A stretch of 64,000 bases of DNA from Bacillota bacterium (GTDB lineage: Bacteria; Bacillota; Clostridia; Acetivibrionales; DSM-1351): NCBI GenBank assembly GCA_023400235.1, contig JAEXFI010000039.1:69635-133634 (forward strand), in the 5' to 3' direction. The position numbers and the translations under genes are program-made. The notes under the pieces were generated by a model. That model made no database searches. It was not told where the DNA came from and saw only the letters and a program-made list of their open reading frames with translations. Positions 38,001 through 47,600 of the stretch are shown here, in pieces. Position 1 is the first letter of the stretch. Each line of letters starts with the position of its first letter.

Positions 38001-39449
38001 ACTGTTGAAATGAAGATACCCTTTAAAAGTATTACTCCTCAAAACAATGTAAAAATAGGTTTTGATGCTCAGGTAAATGATGCCGACAGCAGTAAATCAC
38101 GTGTGGGATATGCCACCTGGAATGACACCACAGGAGTCGGCTATCAGGACACCTCCGTATACGGAGAGGTCACCCTTACTGGAAAAGGCTCCGGAACAGA
38201 CAACGGTACTGGAAATAATAACACCAATAACAATACAAACAACACCAGCACAAATAATTCAAGCTCTACCGCTGACAAATCGGTAATAAGCGTGAGCGTG
38301 CCTGTTATAGTGAATACTGATGGCAGCGCTACAGCAAATGTTACAGAAAAAGTTGTGGAAGATATTTTGAAAAACATTGAAACTGTCAAGAAGAATGAGG
38401 AAAAGCCGGTAGTCACACTGAAGCTGGATACTTTTGCAAAGTTAAGCGGTGCTACCCTCAAGCTTCCCGAAGCTACCCTGTCGAAAATAATCAAGGCAGA
38501 CAAGGAGGCATCACTTAAGGTGGTTTCGGCAGATTATGAAATTACCTTTGATAGTAAGACCATTGACACTATTTCAAAGGCCGGGACAGGTGCAACTGAA
38601 ATAAAAGTTGTAAAGCTTGCAGCAGCAGATGTGGCAAAACTGCCTGCTGCAACCGCAGAAAAAATTGCTCAGCGTCCGGTATATGAGTTTACTGTTACCA
38701 GCGGAGGCAAAACAGTATCCGACTTCAAGGACGGAACCGTAACTGCAAGGATACCGTATGTTATTTCAAATAATGAAGATCCAAATGCCATTGTGGCGTA
38801 CTGGCTTGATAACAATAACAACCTTGTTCCTGTAAGAGGAACATATTCAAAAGGTTATGTTGAGCTAAAGACAACACATTTTTCAAAGTTTGCCGTAGGC
38901 TATAACAAGGTGAGCTTTAAGGATATGAAGACCACAGACAGCTATGCCGCTGCAGCCACATATCTTGGAGCCAGGGGTATTGTCACCGGTGAGAACTTTG
39001 ATGCAAAGGGTACGGTAACTCGAGGAGAAGCCATAGTAATGCTTCTCAAAGCATATAACATTAAGCCTGTGGAAAATCCGGTGAATAACTTCTCAGATGC
39101 AGCAGGAGAATTTGCAGGCTACTATGCTAAAGCAAAGGAAATAGGCATAACCAGCGGAGTGGGAAACAACAGGCTGGCTGCCGATACTTCTATAACCACT
39201 GAAATGCTGTATGTAATGCTGCACAACATGATAAGCTACCTGGGAGAATTCCCGGCTGCAGCAAGCCCTTCTAAAGACCAGCCGGTCCTGAAGAACAGCA
39301 GCAGATTGGCTAAATGGTCGGTAAAATCTATCAGCAAGCTGGTTGAAACTGGTGTTGTGAAAGAGGACGAAAAGACCTTCAATAATCCAAATGCAAACTG
39401 CGTCAGGGGAGAGCTTTCTGAAATATTGTTTTCTGCTCTGAGCAGGTAA
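35016..39449 (+). CDS. GH10 endo-xylanase 2, SLH-anchored cell-surface form
   Basis: This 1477-residue paralog has the order: signal peptide (about 1-35), two repeats (36-190 and 199-355), CBM22 (about 368-515), GH10 (about 520-865; Glu 654 in SWDVVNEA and Glu 778 in VTELDIQ), and CBM9 (about 868-1055). An Asn/Thr-rich linker (about 1055-1089) leads to a module of about 200 residues also found before the SLH repeats of the large protease at 44668. Three SLH motifs (about 1298-1477; KVSFKDMK and TRGEAIVMLL) end the protein. SLH repeats bind secondary cell-wall polymer, so this enzyme should sit on the cell surface. Its N-terminal repeats carry a segment (APVKPST-like, NQYGNYLGQA) absent from the other two. 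TTG start. Confidence 0.95.
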   Translation: MSSTIVKKFRKAVSLLLVLCLVFTLIPVNSVVKAATVTVYHEDFAAGIGAATQSGGASLTQVSDKVFDGNDDGKALYVENRENSWDAVDFSFSALELENAKTYSITITGYIDSSVSSVTPGALIVAQPVKPSTDKYGNYLGQATVITGSAFTITTQYTADTSTYDRIRIQSDDKGANVPFYIGDILITTDSTPSTPTVSEVYHETFEEGIGGATQSGGASLSQVSDKVFDGNADGKALYVEKRENSWDAVDFSLSTLKLKNGKTYNITIKGYIDENVTSVTPGALIVAQPVKPSTNQYGNYLGQAIVTTGAAFNIATQYTADTSTYDRIRIQSDDKGATVPFYIGDILITIDGGGTEEPTPPEEPAKAFTTLTFEDNTNGGFVPRGGVETLTVTNEQNHTTGGALSLKVEGRNEGWHGPSLSIIDYVNSGCKYKFSMWVKMSSPSSAELQLSTQVGGSSYNNISKVTAADDKWSQIEGTYTYNSVSSGTVTLYVESSTTSAAFYIDDISIEKVEAPPIVIQKDLTPIKDVYEDDFLIGNAVAPSELEGSSFELLKHHFNVITAGNDMKPDALQKTKGVFTYGTADSMIQKAHANGMEVHGHVLVWHQQTPAWMNTTTGGVVLSREEALENMTEHIKNVVQHFGNQVISWDVVNEAMGDNPSNPSDWRSSLRGDSNWGKAIGPDYIEQAFLAAREVIDQNGWNIKLYYNDYNEDNKNKADAIYNMVNEINTRYAEDHPGKLLIEGIGMQAHYNKSTKPENVEASLKKFISLGVEISVTELDIQAGSNNTLDAKEANIQAYLYGNLMKIFKNYSDSISRVTIWGLDDPHSWRASSSPLLFDEAMQAKPAYYAVVDPDKYMSEHEPPPSVQINEATAAYGTPVIDGNLDSIWNKAEEISLGLFSGAWKYATGKTKVLWDDSNLYVLTQVSDTLLNKDSADAWQQDSVEVFVDENNGKTLSYEDDDGQYRVNYDNETSFNPSRMSAGFESATKVMGTNYTVEMKIPFKSITPQNNVKIGFDAQVNDADSSKSRVGYATWNDTTGVGYQDTSVYGEVTLTGKGSGTDNGTGNNNTNNNTNNTSTNNSSSTADKSVISVSVPVIVNTDGSATANVTEKVVEDILKNIETVKKNEEKPVVTLKLDTFAKLSGATLKLPEATLSKIIKADKEASLKVVSADYEITFDSKTIDTISKAGTGATEIKVVKLAAADVAKLPAATAEKIAQRPVYEFTVTSGGKTVSDFKDGTVTARIPYVISNNEDPNAIVAYWLDNNNNLVPVRGTYSKGYVELKTTHFSKFAVGYNKVSFKDMKTTDSYAAAATYLGARGIVTGENFDAKGTVTRGEAIVMLLKAYNIKPVENPVNNFSDAAGEFAGYYAKAKEIGITSGVGNNRLAADTSITTEMLYVMLHNMISYLGEFPAAASPSKDQPVLKNSSRLAKWSVKSISKLVETGVVKEDEKTFNNPNANCVRGELSEILFSALSR

Positions 39450-39496
39450 GGCAAAGGTAGTAATATTAATAGCAATAATCAATAATAAAAATTAGG

Positions 39497-39538
39497 CGCT
39501 GTCTCTGGTATAAATGCTACCGGAGGCAGCGTTTTTTT
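39497..39538 (+). terminator. Terminator of xylanase 2
   Basis: Arms at 39497-39510 and 39518-39531 pair at 12 of 14 positions and are followed by seven T. Confidence 0.85.
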
Positions 39539-39605
39539 GTCTCAATTTTTATTAAAAATTAGTCGCGAACATTTACCTTAATATATTAAAAAAGTAAAAT
39601 AATGG

Positions 39606-39634
39606 TTGACAAGCACAGTGTTATATTTTATATT
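39606..39634 (+). promoter_or_regulatory. Sigma-A promoter of xylanase 3
   Basis: TTGACA (39606-39611), a 17-bp spacer and TATATT (39629-39634) make an almost consensus promoter. Transcription would start near 39641, leaving a leader of about 310 nt before xylanase 3. Small hairpins are possible in it (GCCTGTT/AACGGGC near 39810-39831), but no known riboswitch class is recognisable and no gene is credible. Confidence 0.7.
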
Positions 39635-39949
39635 TAGTTTGTATATAAATTCATTTGCAGAATTAAAATGGACTATAAAAATCTTTTGTCTCGTATTTCA
39701 AATAAATCACTTTAAACATATTCACGGCAGTAGCGACCCCATATATTTTTCCTCCAATTTACTATCAGCAGGTCACTCCCATCAAAATAATAAAAGTACA
39801 TTATTTCTTGCCTGTTACTAACAGAACGGGCAGGTTGATCGAGGTGTGGACATGCTGCAATCAGCAACTGAATCTTAAGAAATAAACAGTAAATTTTAGC
39901 TACACTTTCATAAAAATATGCAGTTTATAAAATAAGGAGGCGGTAAAAT

Positions 39950-42900
39950 TTGAGCAGTACTATTAAAGGAAGTTTTAGAAAGACAATATCCGTATTTTTG
40001 GCGTTATGCCTGCTGATTTCGTTAATAACTTTTTCCAGCGTGGCAAATGCCGAGACAACTACTGTTTATCATGAGACCTTTGCAGATGGGACAGGAATAG
40101 CAACACAGTCAGGGGGAGCTGCCCTCACACAGGTGTCCGATAAAACCTTTGCAGGAAATGAGGACGGGAAGGCTTTGTACGTAAGCAACAGAGCCAACAA
40201 CTGGGATGCAGCCGATTTCAGCTTTAGTGCCTTGAAGCTGGAAAACGGAAAAAGCTATACCATTACAGTAAAGGGCTATGTGGATCCAGATGCGACAGTT
40301 CCCGAAGGCTCCCAGGCCTTTCTTCAGACAATCAGCAGCTATTCCTGGCTGGCAGGAGCCAGCTTGACAGCAGGAGAAGCATTTACCCTGACAGGGACCT
40401 ATACGGTGGATACTGAAAATGATGACAGAATACGTGTCCAGTCAAATGATACTGGAGCCGTGGTTCCTTTTTATATCGGAGATATATTGATTACCGGGGA
40501 CAAGACCTCAGGTACGGTTATTGACAAGGAAATATATCACGAAACCTTTTCCGCAGGTAATGGAGCGGCAACTCAGTCAGGGGGAGCTGCCCTCACCCAG
40601 GTGACCGACAAGACCTTTGACGGAAATAGTGACGGAGCAGCCTTGTATGTGAGCAATAGAGCAAATAACTGGGATGCAGCCGATTTCAGCTTTAGTGCCT
40701 TGAAGCTGGAGAACGGGAAAACCTATACAGTCACTGTTAAAGGCTATGTGGACCAGGATGCGACAGTGCCTGAAGGTTCGCAAGCCTTTCTCCAGACTAT
40801 AGGCAGCTATTCCTGGCTGGCAGGTGCGGACTTTACCGCCGGGGCCCCTTTTACCCTGAAAGGCACCTATACGGTGGATACGGAGAAGGATGAAAAGCTG
40901 CGTATTCAGTCAAATGATGCCGGTGCAGCCGTACCTTTCTACATAGGTGATATATTAATTACGCAGCAGGTTATTGATGACGGGAATAATCCACCCAGAC
41001 CTCCAGCAGTGCCTTTTACCCCGGTTACCTTTGAAGACGGGACTGCCGGTGGGTTTTCAGGCAGAGCGGGAACAGAGACCTTAACTGTTACCGACGAGGA
41101 GAACCATACAACAGGAGGCGCATTATCCTTAAAGGTTGAGGGCAGAACCAGCACCTGGCATGGGCCCTCTTTGCACGTAGAAAAATACATAGATCAAGGC
41201 AGTGAATATAAAATCTCAGCCTGGATCAAGCTGATAGAGCCGTCCAGCTCCCAACTGCAGCTTTCCACCCAGGTGGGCAACGGAAGCAGTGCAGCATATG
41301 TGAGTCTGGCAGCCAAGACCATAAACAGCAGTGACGGCTGGGTCTTGTATGAAGGTACATACCGCTACAATAATGTAGCAGACGAATATCTGACAATATA
41401 TGTGGAAAGCTCAAATAACGCCACGGCAGCTTTTTATATTGATGATATCAGCTTCACGGTTACTGAAGCAGGACCCATAGAAATTCAGGATTTGACGCCT
41501 ATCAAGGATGTATACCAGGGGGATTTTCTCATAGGAAATGCTGTTTCAGCAGAGGATATGCAGGGTGTAAGGCTTGAGCTTTTAAAGAAGCACTTCAATG
41601 CCGCCACCGCTGGTAATGCCATGAAGCCTGATGCGCTGCAGCGTACAAAAGGAGCATTTACCTTTACTGATGCAGACAAGCTTGTTGACAAGATACTGTC
41701 AGAAGGCATGGAAATGCACGGCCATACTCTGGTGTGGCATCAGCAGTCACCTGACTGGATGAATACAACCACCGATGAAAGCGGTAATACCATCCCTCTG
41801 GGACGTGAAGAGGCACTTGCTAATTTAAAAACTCATATAAAAACTGTTGTGGAGCATTTCGGCAGCAGGGTTATTTCATGGGATGTGGTAAATGAAGCTA
41901 TGAACGATAATCCTCAGACACCTGCCGATTGGAGGGCTTCCCTGAGGCAAGCTCCGTGGTATCAGGCCATTGGAGACGATTATATCCAGCAGGCCTTCCT
42001 GGCGGCAAGGGAAGTATTGGATCAGCATCCTGACTGGGATATCAAGCTTTATTATAATGACTACAATCTGGACAATCAGAACAAATCCAAAGCAGTGTAC
42101 AATATGGTTAATGAAATAAATTCAAATTATCAGGCAACCCACCCCGGCAAGCTTCTAATTGACGGTGTGGGTATGCAGGGACATTACATGGTCAATACAA
42201 ACCCTGCAAATGTCAAATTGTCACTGGAGAGATTTATTTCTCTGGGAGTAGAGGTAAGTATAACGGAGCTTGACATACAGGCAGGGAGCAATTATCAGCT
42301 TTCGGATAAGCTTGCGGAGGCCCAGGGCTATTTATATGCACAGCTCTTTAAAATATTTAAGGAACACGCTGCAAATATTGGCAGAGTAACTATTTGGGGT
42401 CTGGATGACAGCACCAGTTGGAGGGCTTCAACAAATCCTGTCTTATTTGACAAGAACCTGCAGGCAAAACTTGCCTATTACGGCGTGATTGATCCTGATA
42501 AGTATATGGAGGAGCATCTGCCCACTGTACCGCAGGATGCAAGGAAGAGTACTGCAAAATATGCAGCTCCCGTGATTGACGGAATTGTTGACAATGCCTG
42601 GAGCAATGCACCCGAGATACCTGTAAACCAGTTCCAGATGGCCTGGCAGGGTGCAACGGGAATAGCGAAAGCTCTCTGGGATGATGAAAACCTGTATGTT
42701 CTGGTGCAGGTAAGCGATGCACAGCTGGACAAAAGCAGTGCAAATACTTACGAACAGGACTCTGTAGAGGTTTTTGTGGACGAAAATAATGGGAAGACCT
42801 CCTTCTACCAGGAGGATGACGGACAATACAGGGTTAACTTTGACAACGAGACCTCCTTTAACCCCTCGGGAATTGCTGCGGGTTTTGTATCTGCAACAAA

Positions 42901-43330
42901 GGTTTCCGGCACCAACTATATAGTTGAAATGAAAATACCCTTTAAAACCGTAAATCCCCAGGAGGATTCCAACATAGGCTTTGATGTGCAGATTAACGAT
43001 GCGAAAGACGGTGCACGCCAAAGTGTTGCAGCCTGGAATGATACCACAGGCAACGGTTATCAGGACACTTCGGGCTATGGCGTGCTCACTCTCGCTGGAA
43101 AGAAACCTGGGACTGCTGTAGTTGGAGATCTGAATGGAGACGGTTCTATTGACGCCCTGGATAATGCATTAATGAGGCAGGTGCTGCTGGGACTGGTTAC
43201 AGAGCTTCCGGTCCAGGATGATCTGTACGCTGCCGATCTGGACGGAGATGGTCAAATAACTGCGCTGGATATGGCCTTACTAAAAAAATATCTGTTGGGA
43301 CTTATTACAGAATTTCCAAAAAAGCCATAG
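39950..43330 (+). CDS. GH10 endo-xylanase 3, cellulosomal (dockerin) form
   Basis: This 1126-residue paralog is closest to xylanase 1. It has a signal peptide (about 1-35), two CBM22-like repeats, CBM22 (about 360-505), GH10 (about 510-855; Glu 649 in SWDVVNEA and Glu 773 in ITELDIQ) and CBM9 (about 865-1050). A C-terminal type I dockerin (about 1057-1126) has two calcium loops, DLNGDGSIDALD and DLDGDGQITALD. Dockerins bind scaffoldin cohesins, so this enzyme should be a cellulosome subunit. It starts at TTG after AAGGAGGCGG. CE3 esterase follows in the same direction, 112 bp downstream, without an obvious terminator. Confidence 0.95.
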   Translation: MSSTIKGSFRKTISVFLALCLLISLITFSSVANAETTTVYHETFADGTGIATQSGGAALTQVSDKTFAGNEDGKALYVSNRANNWDAADFSFSALKLENGKSYTITVKGYVDPDATVPEGSQAFLQTISSYSWLAGASLTAGEAFTLTGTYTVDTENDDRIRVQSNDTGAVVPFYIGDILITGDKTSGTVIDKEIYHETFSAGNGAATQSGGAALTQVTDKTFDGNSDGAALYVSNRANNWDAADFSFSALKLENGKTYTVTVKGYVDQDATVPEGSQAFLQTIGSYSWLAGADFTAGAPFTLKGTYTVDTEKDEKLRIQSNDAGAAVPFYIGDILITQQVIDDGNNPPRPPAVPFTPVTFEDGTAGGFSGRAGTETLTVTDEENHTTGGALSLKVEGRTSTWHGPSLHVEKYIDQGSEYKISAWIKLIEPSSSQLQLSTQVGNGSSAAYVSLAAKTINSSDGWVLYEGTYRYNNVADEYLTIYVESSNNATAAFYIDDISFTVTEAGPIEIQDLTPIKDVYQGDFLIGNAVSAEDMQGVRLELLKKHFNAATAGNAMKPDALQRTKGAFTFTDADKLVDKILSEGMEMHGHTLVWHQQSPDWMNTTTDESGNTIPLGREEALANLKTHIKTVVEHFGSRVISWDVVNEAMNDNPQTPADWRASLRQAPWYQAIGDDYIQQAFLAAREVLDQHPDWDIKLYYNDYNLDNQNKSKAVYNMVNEINSNYQATHPGKLLIDGVGMQGHYMVNTNPANVKLSLERFISLGVEVSITELDIQAGSNYQLSDKLAEAQGYLYAQLFKIFKEHAANIGRVTIWGLDDSTSWRASTNPVLFDKNLQAKLAYYGVIDPDKYMEEHLPTVPQDARKSTAKYAAPVIDGIVDNAWSNAPEIPVNQFQMAWQGATGIAKALWDDENLYVLVQVSDAQLDKSSANTYEQDSVEVFVDENNGKTSFYQEDDGQYRVNFDNETSFNPSGIAAGFVSATKVSGTNYIVEMKIPFKTVNPQEDSNIGFDVQINDAKDGARQSVAAWNDTTGNGYQDTSGYGVLTLAGKKPGTAVVGDLNGDGSIDALDNALMRQVLLGLVTELPVQDDLYAADLDGDGQITALDMALLKKYLLGLITEFPKKP

Positions 43331-43442
43331 TAAGCATATTGCTGCGGTAATGCTTCTGGGGAGCTTTTATAACCAGCGGTCGGGTTGACCGTGTAATATA
43401 TGCAAGATATAGCTTATAAAATTATCAGGAGGTATTTCAAGA

Positions 43443-44408
43443 ATGCTTAACATGAGAAAAAGAATATTATCATTTATCGTTTTATTAAGTATGTTCCTCA
43501 GCGTGAGCCTGACCGGTTTTGCCCAGGAGCAGAACGCCGCTGAGGGTGGAGCGGCAAGCGTGACCGCTGCTGCTGCAGCTGCCGTGATAGGAGATTTGAA
43601 TGGTGATGGCTCAATCGATGCTCTGGACAATTCCTTAATGAAGCAGCTACTGCTGGGGACCATTACCGACCTGCCGGTGCAGGATGACCTGTATGCCGCC
43701 GACCTGGACGGTGATGGGCAGATATCCGCACTGGATTTGTCTTTAATGAAGCAATATCTTTTAGGACTTATTACAAAATTTCCTAAAAATCCTCCTCAGA
43801 GCACCCCAACCATGGTGATGCCCCTGGGAGATTCAATAACTGACGGAACGGCAGTGGCAGGAGGATACCGTATCAAATTGTGGAAAAGCATCACTGACAA
43901 CGGTCAGAAAGTGGACTTTGTGGGTTCTCTGTCAAACGGACCCTCAGAACTTGGAGATAAAAACCATGAAGGACACTCCGGGTGGAGAATAGACCAGCTG
44001 GACACCAATATAAATAGCTGGATGACCACCTATAAGCCTAAAATCGTGTTGCTCCACATAGGGACTAATGATATGACTCAAAATACTGATTTGTCAAATG
44101 CACCCGCCCGGCTGGGAACACTTATTGACAAGATATGCGCCAAGCTTCCGGCAGGAGGCAAGCTGTACGTGGCAACAATCATTCCTCTGGGAATAGGTGA
44201 TTTGAACAACAGGGTCAAGGCTTACAACAGTAAAATTCCCGATATTGTTCAAAGCAAGGTCAGCCAGGGTAAGCCGGTATATGTGGTTGATATGTATAAT
44301 GCACTCACAACCGCTGATCTCTCAGACGGAGTGCATCCCAACAGAACAGGTTATGACAAGATGGCAGATGTATGGTATAAGGCCATCAGCAGTGACCTGG
44401 CAAAGTAA
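43443..44408 (+). CDS. Cellulosomal SGNH/CE3-type acetyl xylan esterase with N-terminal dockerin
   Basis: This 321-residue protein has a signal peptide (about 1-27), a short Ala-rich linker, a type I dockerin (about 46-112; DLNGDGSIDALD and DLDGDGQISALD), then an SGNH-hydrolase domain. The catalytic Ser lies in PLGDSITDG, the Asn in GTNDMT, and Asp/His in DGVHPNRTGY. GGYRIKLW and HEGHSGWRIDQL are CE3-like. It should remove acetyl groups from xylan in the cellulosome and thus help the neighbouring xylanase. The dockerin is N-terminal, the less common order. ATG 43443 follows AGGAGGTATTTC. Other esterase substrates are possible. Confidence 0.9.
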   Translation: MLNMRKRILSFIVLLSMFLSVSLTGFAQEQNAAEGGAASVTAAAAAAVIGDLNGDGSIDALDNSLMKQLLLGTITDLPVQDDLYAADLDGDGQISALDLSLMKQYLLGLITKFPKNPPQSTPTMVMPLGDSITDGTAVAGGYRIKLWKSITDNGQKVDFVGSLSNGPSELGDKNHEGHSGWRIDQLDTNINSWMTTYKPKIVLLHIGTNDMTQNTDLSNAPARLGTLIDKICAKLPAGGKLYVATIIPLGIGDLNNRVKAYNSKIPDIVQSKVSQGKPVYVVDMYNALTTADLSDGVHPNRTGYDKMADVWYKAISSDLAK

Positions 44409-44440
44409 AGCAAAAACTGATTCATTGCATATATTGTACA

Positions 44441-44476
44441 AAAGCTAGAGGCTCCCTGATGGGAGTCTTTAGCTTT
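44441..44476 (+). terminator. Terminator after the CE3 esterase
   Basis: A 16-nt stem with two mismatches (AAAGCTAGAG.. with ..TTTAGCTTT) and a TGAT loop; the U tract is short. It closes the dockerin xylanase/esterase unit. Confidence 0.65.
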
Positions 44477-44593
44477 AGTGCTGAAAAACTGCTTTTTAGG
44501 AGAGCGAGGCTACAGGCTGTAAATAAAACTCTTTAAAAATTTAACAAATTTTATAAGGTTTACTAATTTATAACAATGATATATAATTAACAA

Positions 44594-44625
44594 TAAATTC
44601 TATAAATTATATATTATAGAATTTA
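44594..44625 (+). promoter_or_regulatory. Palindromic operator candidate before the subtilase gene
   Basis: A perfect 11-bp inverted repeat, TAAATTCTATA (44594-44604) and TATAGAATTTA (44615-44625), lies 43 bp before the subtilase start in AT-rich promoter DNA. It could be a repressor site or an mRNA hairpin; no T tract follows. Confidence 0.4.
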
Positions 44626-44667
44626 CGACAATTAAACCGACTTAATATTTTTACACTGGGGGAAAAG

Positions 44668-47600
44668 ATGACTTTGAAAAAGAACATATTTTACAGGATT
44701 GCTGCTTTATTTACAGTGGCTGCTGTAATGCTTGCTCCGGCTGGAACCGTATCTGCGGCGGAAGGACGGCCGGACTTTGACGTCTCAGGCTTTCAAGAGG
44801 ACAACGGCAGTAAGGCAGAATACAATAGCTTTACGGGAGATATGAAGAGCTCTGGAGAACTGATAATAAAATACAAGGAGCAGGGCAATTCTATAAACGC
44901 GCTGTCACAGGAGAAGTACGGCAGAGGTTTAAAATATCAAAAGCTTAAGCAGCTGGGGGAGAATATGGAGCTTGTTCAGCTGGCCCCGAATCAAACTCTG
45001 GAAGCCGCCATAGCCGAGCTGGAGAAAAATCCGGCAGTGGAATATGCGCAGCCCAACTACATATTAAATGCATATGATGTACCAAATGATCCGCTGTACG
45101 CAAGGCAGTGGGGAATGAGAAACGAGGGACAATTGATAAGAGGCGGTTATGGCACCGCCGGAGTGGATATAAATGTTCAAAAAGCCTGGAGCATGACAAA
45201 GGGAAAGGCTGAAATAATTGTAGGGGTTCTGGATTCAGGTATAGATATAAATCACCCTGATATCCGGAACAATATTGTTGCAGGCTGGGATTTTGCACAT
45301 GACGACAGCAGTGTATATGACAAGGACGAGGATGAGAGCCACGGTACAAACATTGCTGGAATAATTGCCGCAAGTGTAAATAACAATATTGGAGTAAGCG
45401 GCGTAGCTCCAAATGTAAAAATAATGCCTCTGAAATTTATGATAAACAGGTCAGGTTATACCGCCGATGCCATAGAAGCTATAAATTATGCCAAGGAAAG
45501 AGGCGTTAAAATCATAAATTGCAGCTTTGGAGGAACTGGGAGGGACTTTGCACTAAGAGCTGCAATGGCGAAGTCGAATATTATTTTTGTGTGCGCTGCG
45601 GGAAACAACGGCAGAGACCTTGATAAGAAGGAGCCCTGTTATCCGGCGTGCTTTGGTCTGCCAAACCAGATAAATGTTGCGGCAGTTGACAATGATGGAA
45701 ACCTGTGCAGCTTTTCCAACTATGGCACAGAAATCGATGTGGCGGCTCCAGGACAGAATATTCTTAATATTCTGCCTGAAAGCTCCTACGGATATATGAG
45801 CGGAACCTCCATGGCAGCGCCTTTTGTCACAGGTGTGGTGGCATTGATGGAAAGTCTGGCACCTGCCGGGAAGACTGACCGGATAGTTGAAGAGCTAAAA
45901 GCCAGCGTCCTTAAAATGAATAGCTTACAGTCAAAGGTCAATACCGGCGGTATGGTGGATTCCTATAAAGCGGTTCAAAAGGCTGACAATATGAAAACTG
46001 AAAGTGGTATACCACTTATAAACTCTCAAAATGTGGGCATATTTCCTGCTGATGCAGTAATTGATGATGTAAGGCACGAAATGTATGTGGCTGGTTTTAG
46101 CTATAAGAGTCTATACTCCGTAAATTATGAAACGGGAGACTTCAAGGAAATACGGTTGGAGGCCAAACCCGGGTGTATTGCATATGCAAACGGCAGGCTG
46201 TATATTGGAATGCTGTCTCCGGTATTATCTGCTCCAACCGGCTCTGTTGCCGTAGTAGACACAGACAGCTTCAAGGTCATAGACCGGTTTGATATTGGTA
46301 TGGTACCCGAGGACATTGCTGCAGACGAGGATGGCTTTATTTATGTTACCGGTCAAGCAGCCGGAGGGTATCAGCTTCAGTCTTATTCAGAAAATACAAA
46401 GGCCCTGGTGTCGGCTGTTAATATGAGCCAATTGAATATGATTGAAATCCATCCAGCATTTAAAAGAATTTATTCGACCAAGTCATATACCTCATCCGAT
46501 AGTTTTATTATGTGTCCCATTCAAAGCGGGCAGCTTTCCGGTCCGGTCAGCGGACCTCCTCTGAAAGAGCAAGATAGCTACTTGAGGTCATATTTTGAAA
46601 TATCACCTGATGGCAAATACCTGTTCAACTCATCAGGCGCAATTTTCAAATGTCATGAGGATTCGTCAATTGATATGAGTTATGTGGGGAGCATAGGTAA
46701 GAGCTATAATAAAATTGCCTTCGACCTTCCCAAGGACAGGTTTTATGTTTCCAATGGAAGGAAATACGAGGAATACTGCTACAGCAGCCTTGAGAAAGTA
46801 GGAGAGTACACAGCTCCCAGAGAAATAACCGGGTTGTTTTCAGCAGGCGGGCGTTTGCTGGCAATTGACCAGTATGAGGGAAATTATTACATAGACAACC
46901 TGTATTATGTTGAGAAGCCAACTAATTTACAGGCTGTTTCTGAGGGCAGTGACATAAGGGTAACCTGGGAGGGTGCTTCAGGAGTGACCGGCTACGAGGT
47001 TGAGGTTAACGGAACCAGCATCGATATTGGTTTGGCGCAAAGCTACATAATATCCGGGGCTGTTCCCGCAGCTTCCTATATGGTAAAGGTCAGGGCAAAA
47101 AGGGCAGGTCAGGTCAGTGATTGGGCTGTGGCAGTACAAAAGGCGGGAGCAAACTGGTCAATTATTAGAGATATGCCCTCAGCCAGGGCTGATTTTGCGG
47201 CAGTGGAGCTGGAGGGGAAAATCTACGCCATTGGTGGCAGGAACGCTTCTCGTAAAGCTGTGGGTACTGTGGAGGTATTTGACCCGGATACTCAGACCTG
47301 GTCTCAGGCAGCAAGCCTGAATACCCCACGATATGGTCTGGAGGCACAGGTTGTCAATGGAAAAATCTATGCTGTGGGTGGAGAGAGCGGTTATTTTTTA
47401 TACGACACTGTGGAGGAGTACGATCCCCTCACGGATACCTGGACCGAAAAACAGGGAATGCTGAAGAACAGAAGTAATTTCGGGCTGCAGGCTGTGGACG
47501 GAAAGCTCTATGCCATGGGCGGCTATGATGATGCTATATCTGTAAATAAGTCTGTGGTTAAGCCCATGGAGCAGTATGATGCTGAAAAGAATGAATGGAG

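Noticed and set aside
39606..39821. Open frame before xylanase 3
   Set aside because: Its start coincides with the -35 box of a near-consensus promoter and it has no ribosome site; the region is better read as promoter and leader.
42443..43021. Long antisense open frame inside xylanase 3 (192 codons)
   Set aside because: It is the mirror of the conserved CBM9 coding region, with no start signal or recognisable family. Similar frames oppose the other large genes.
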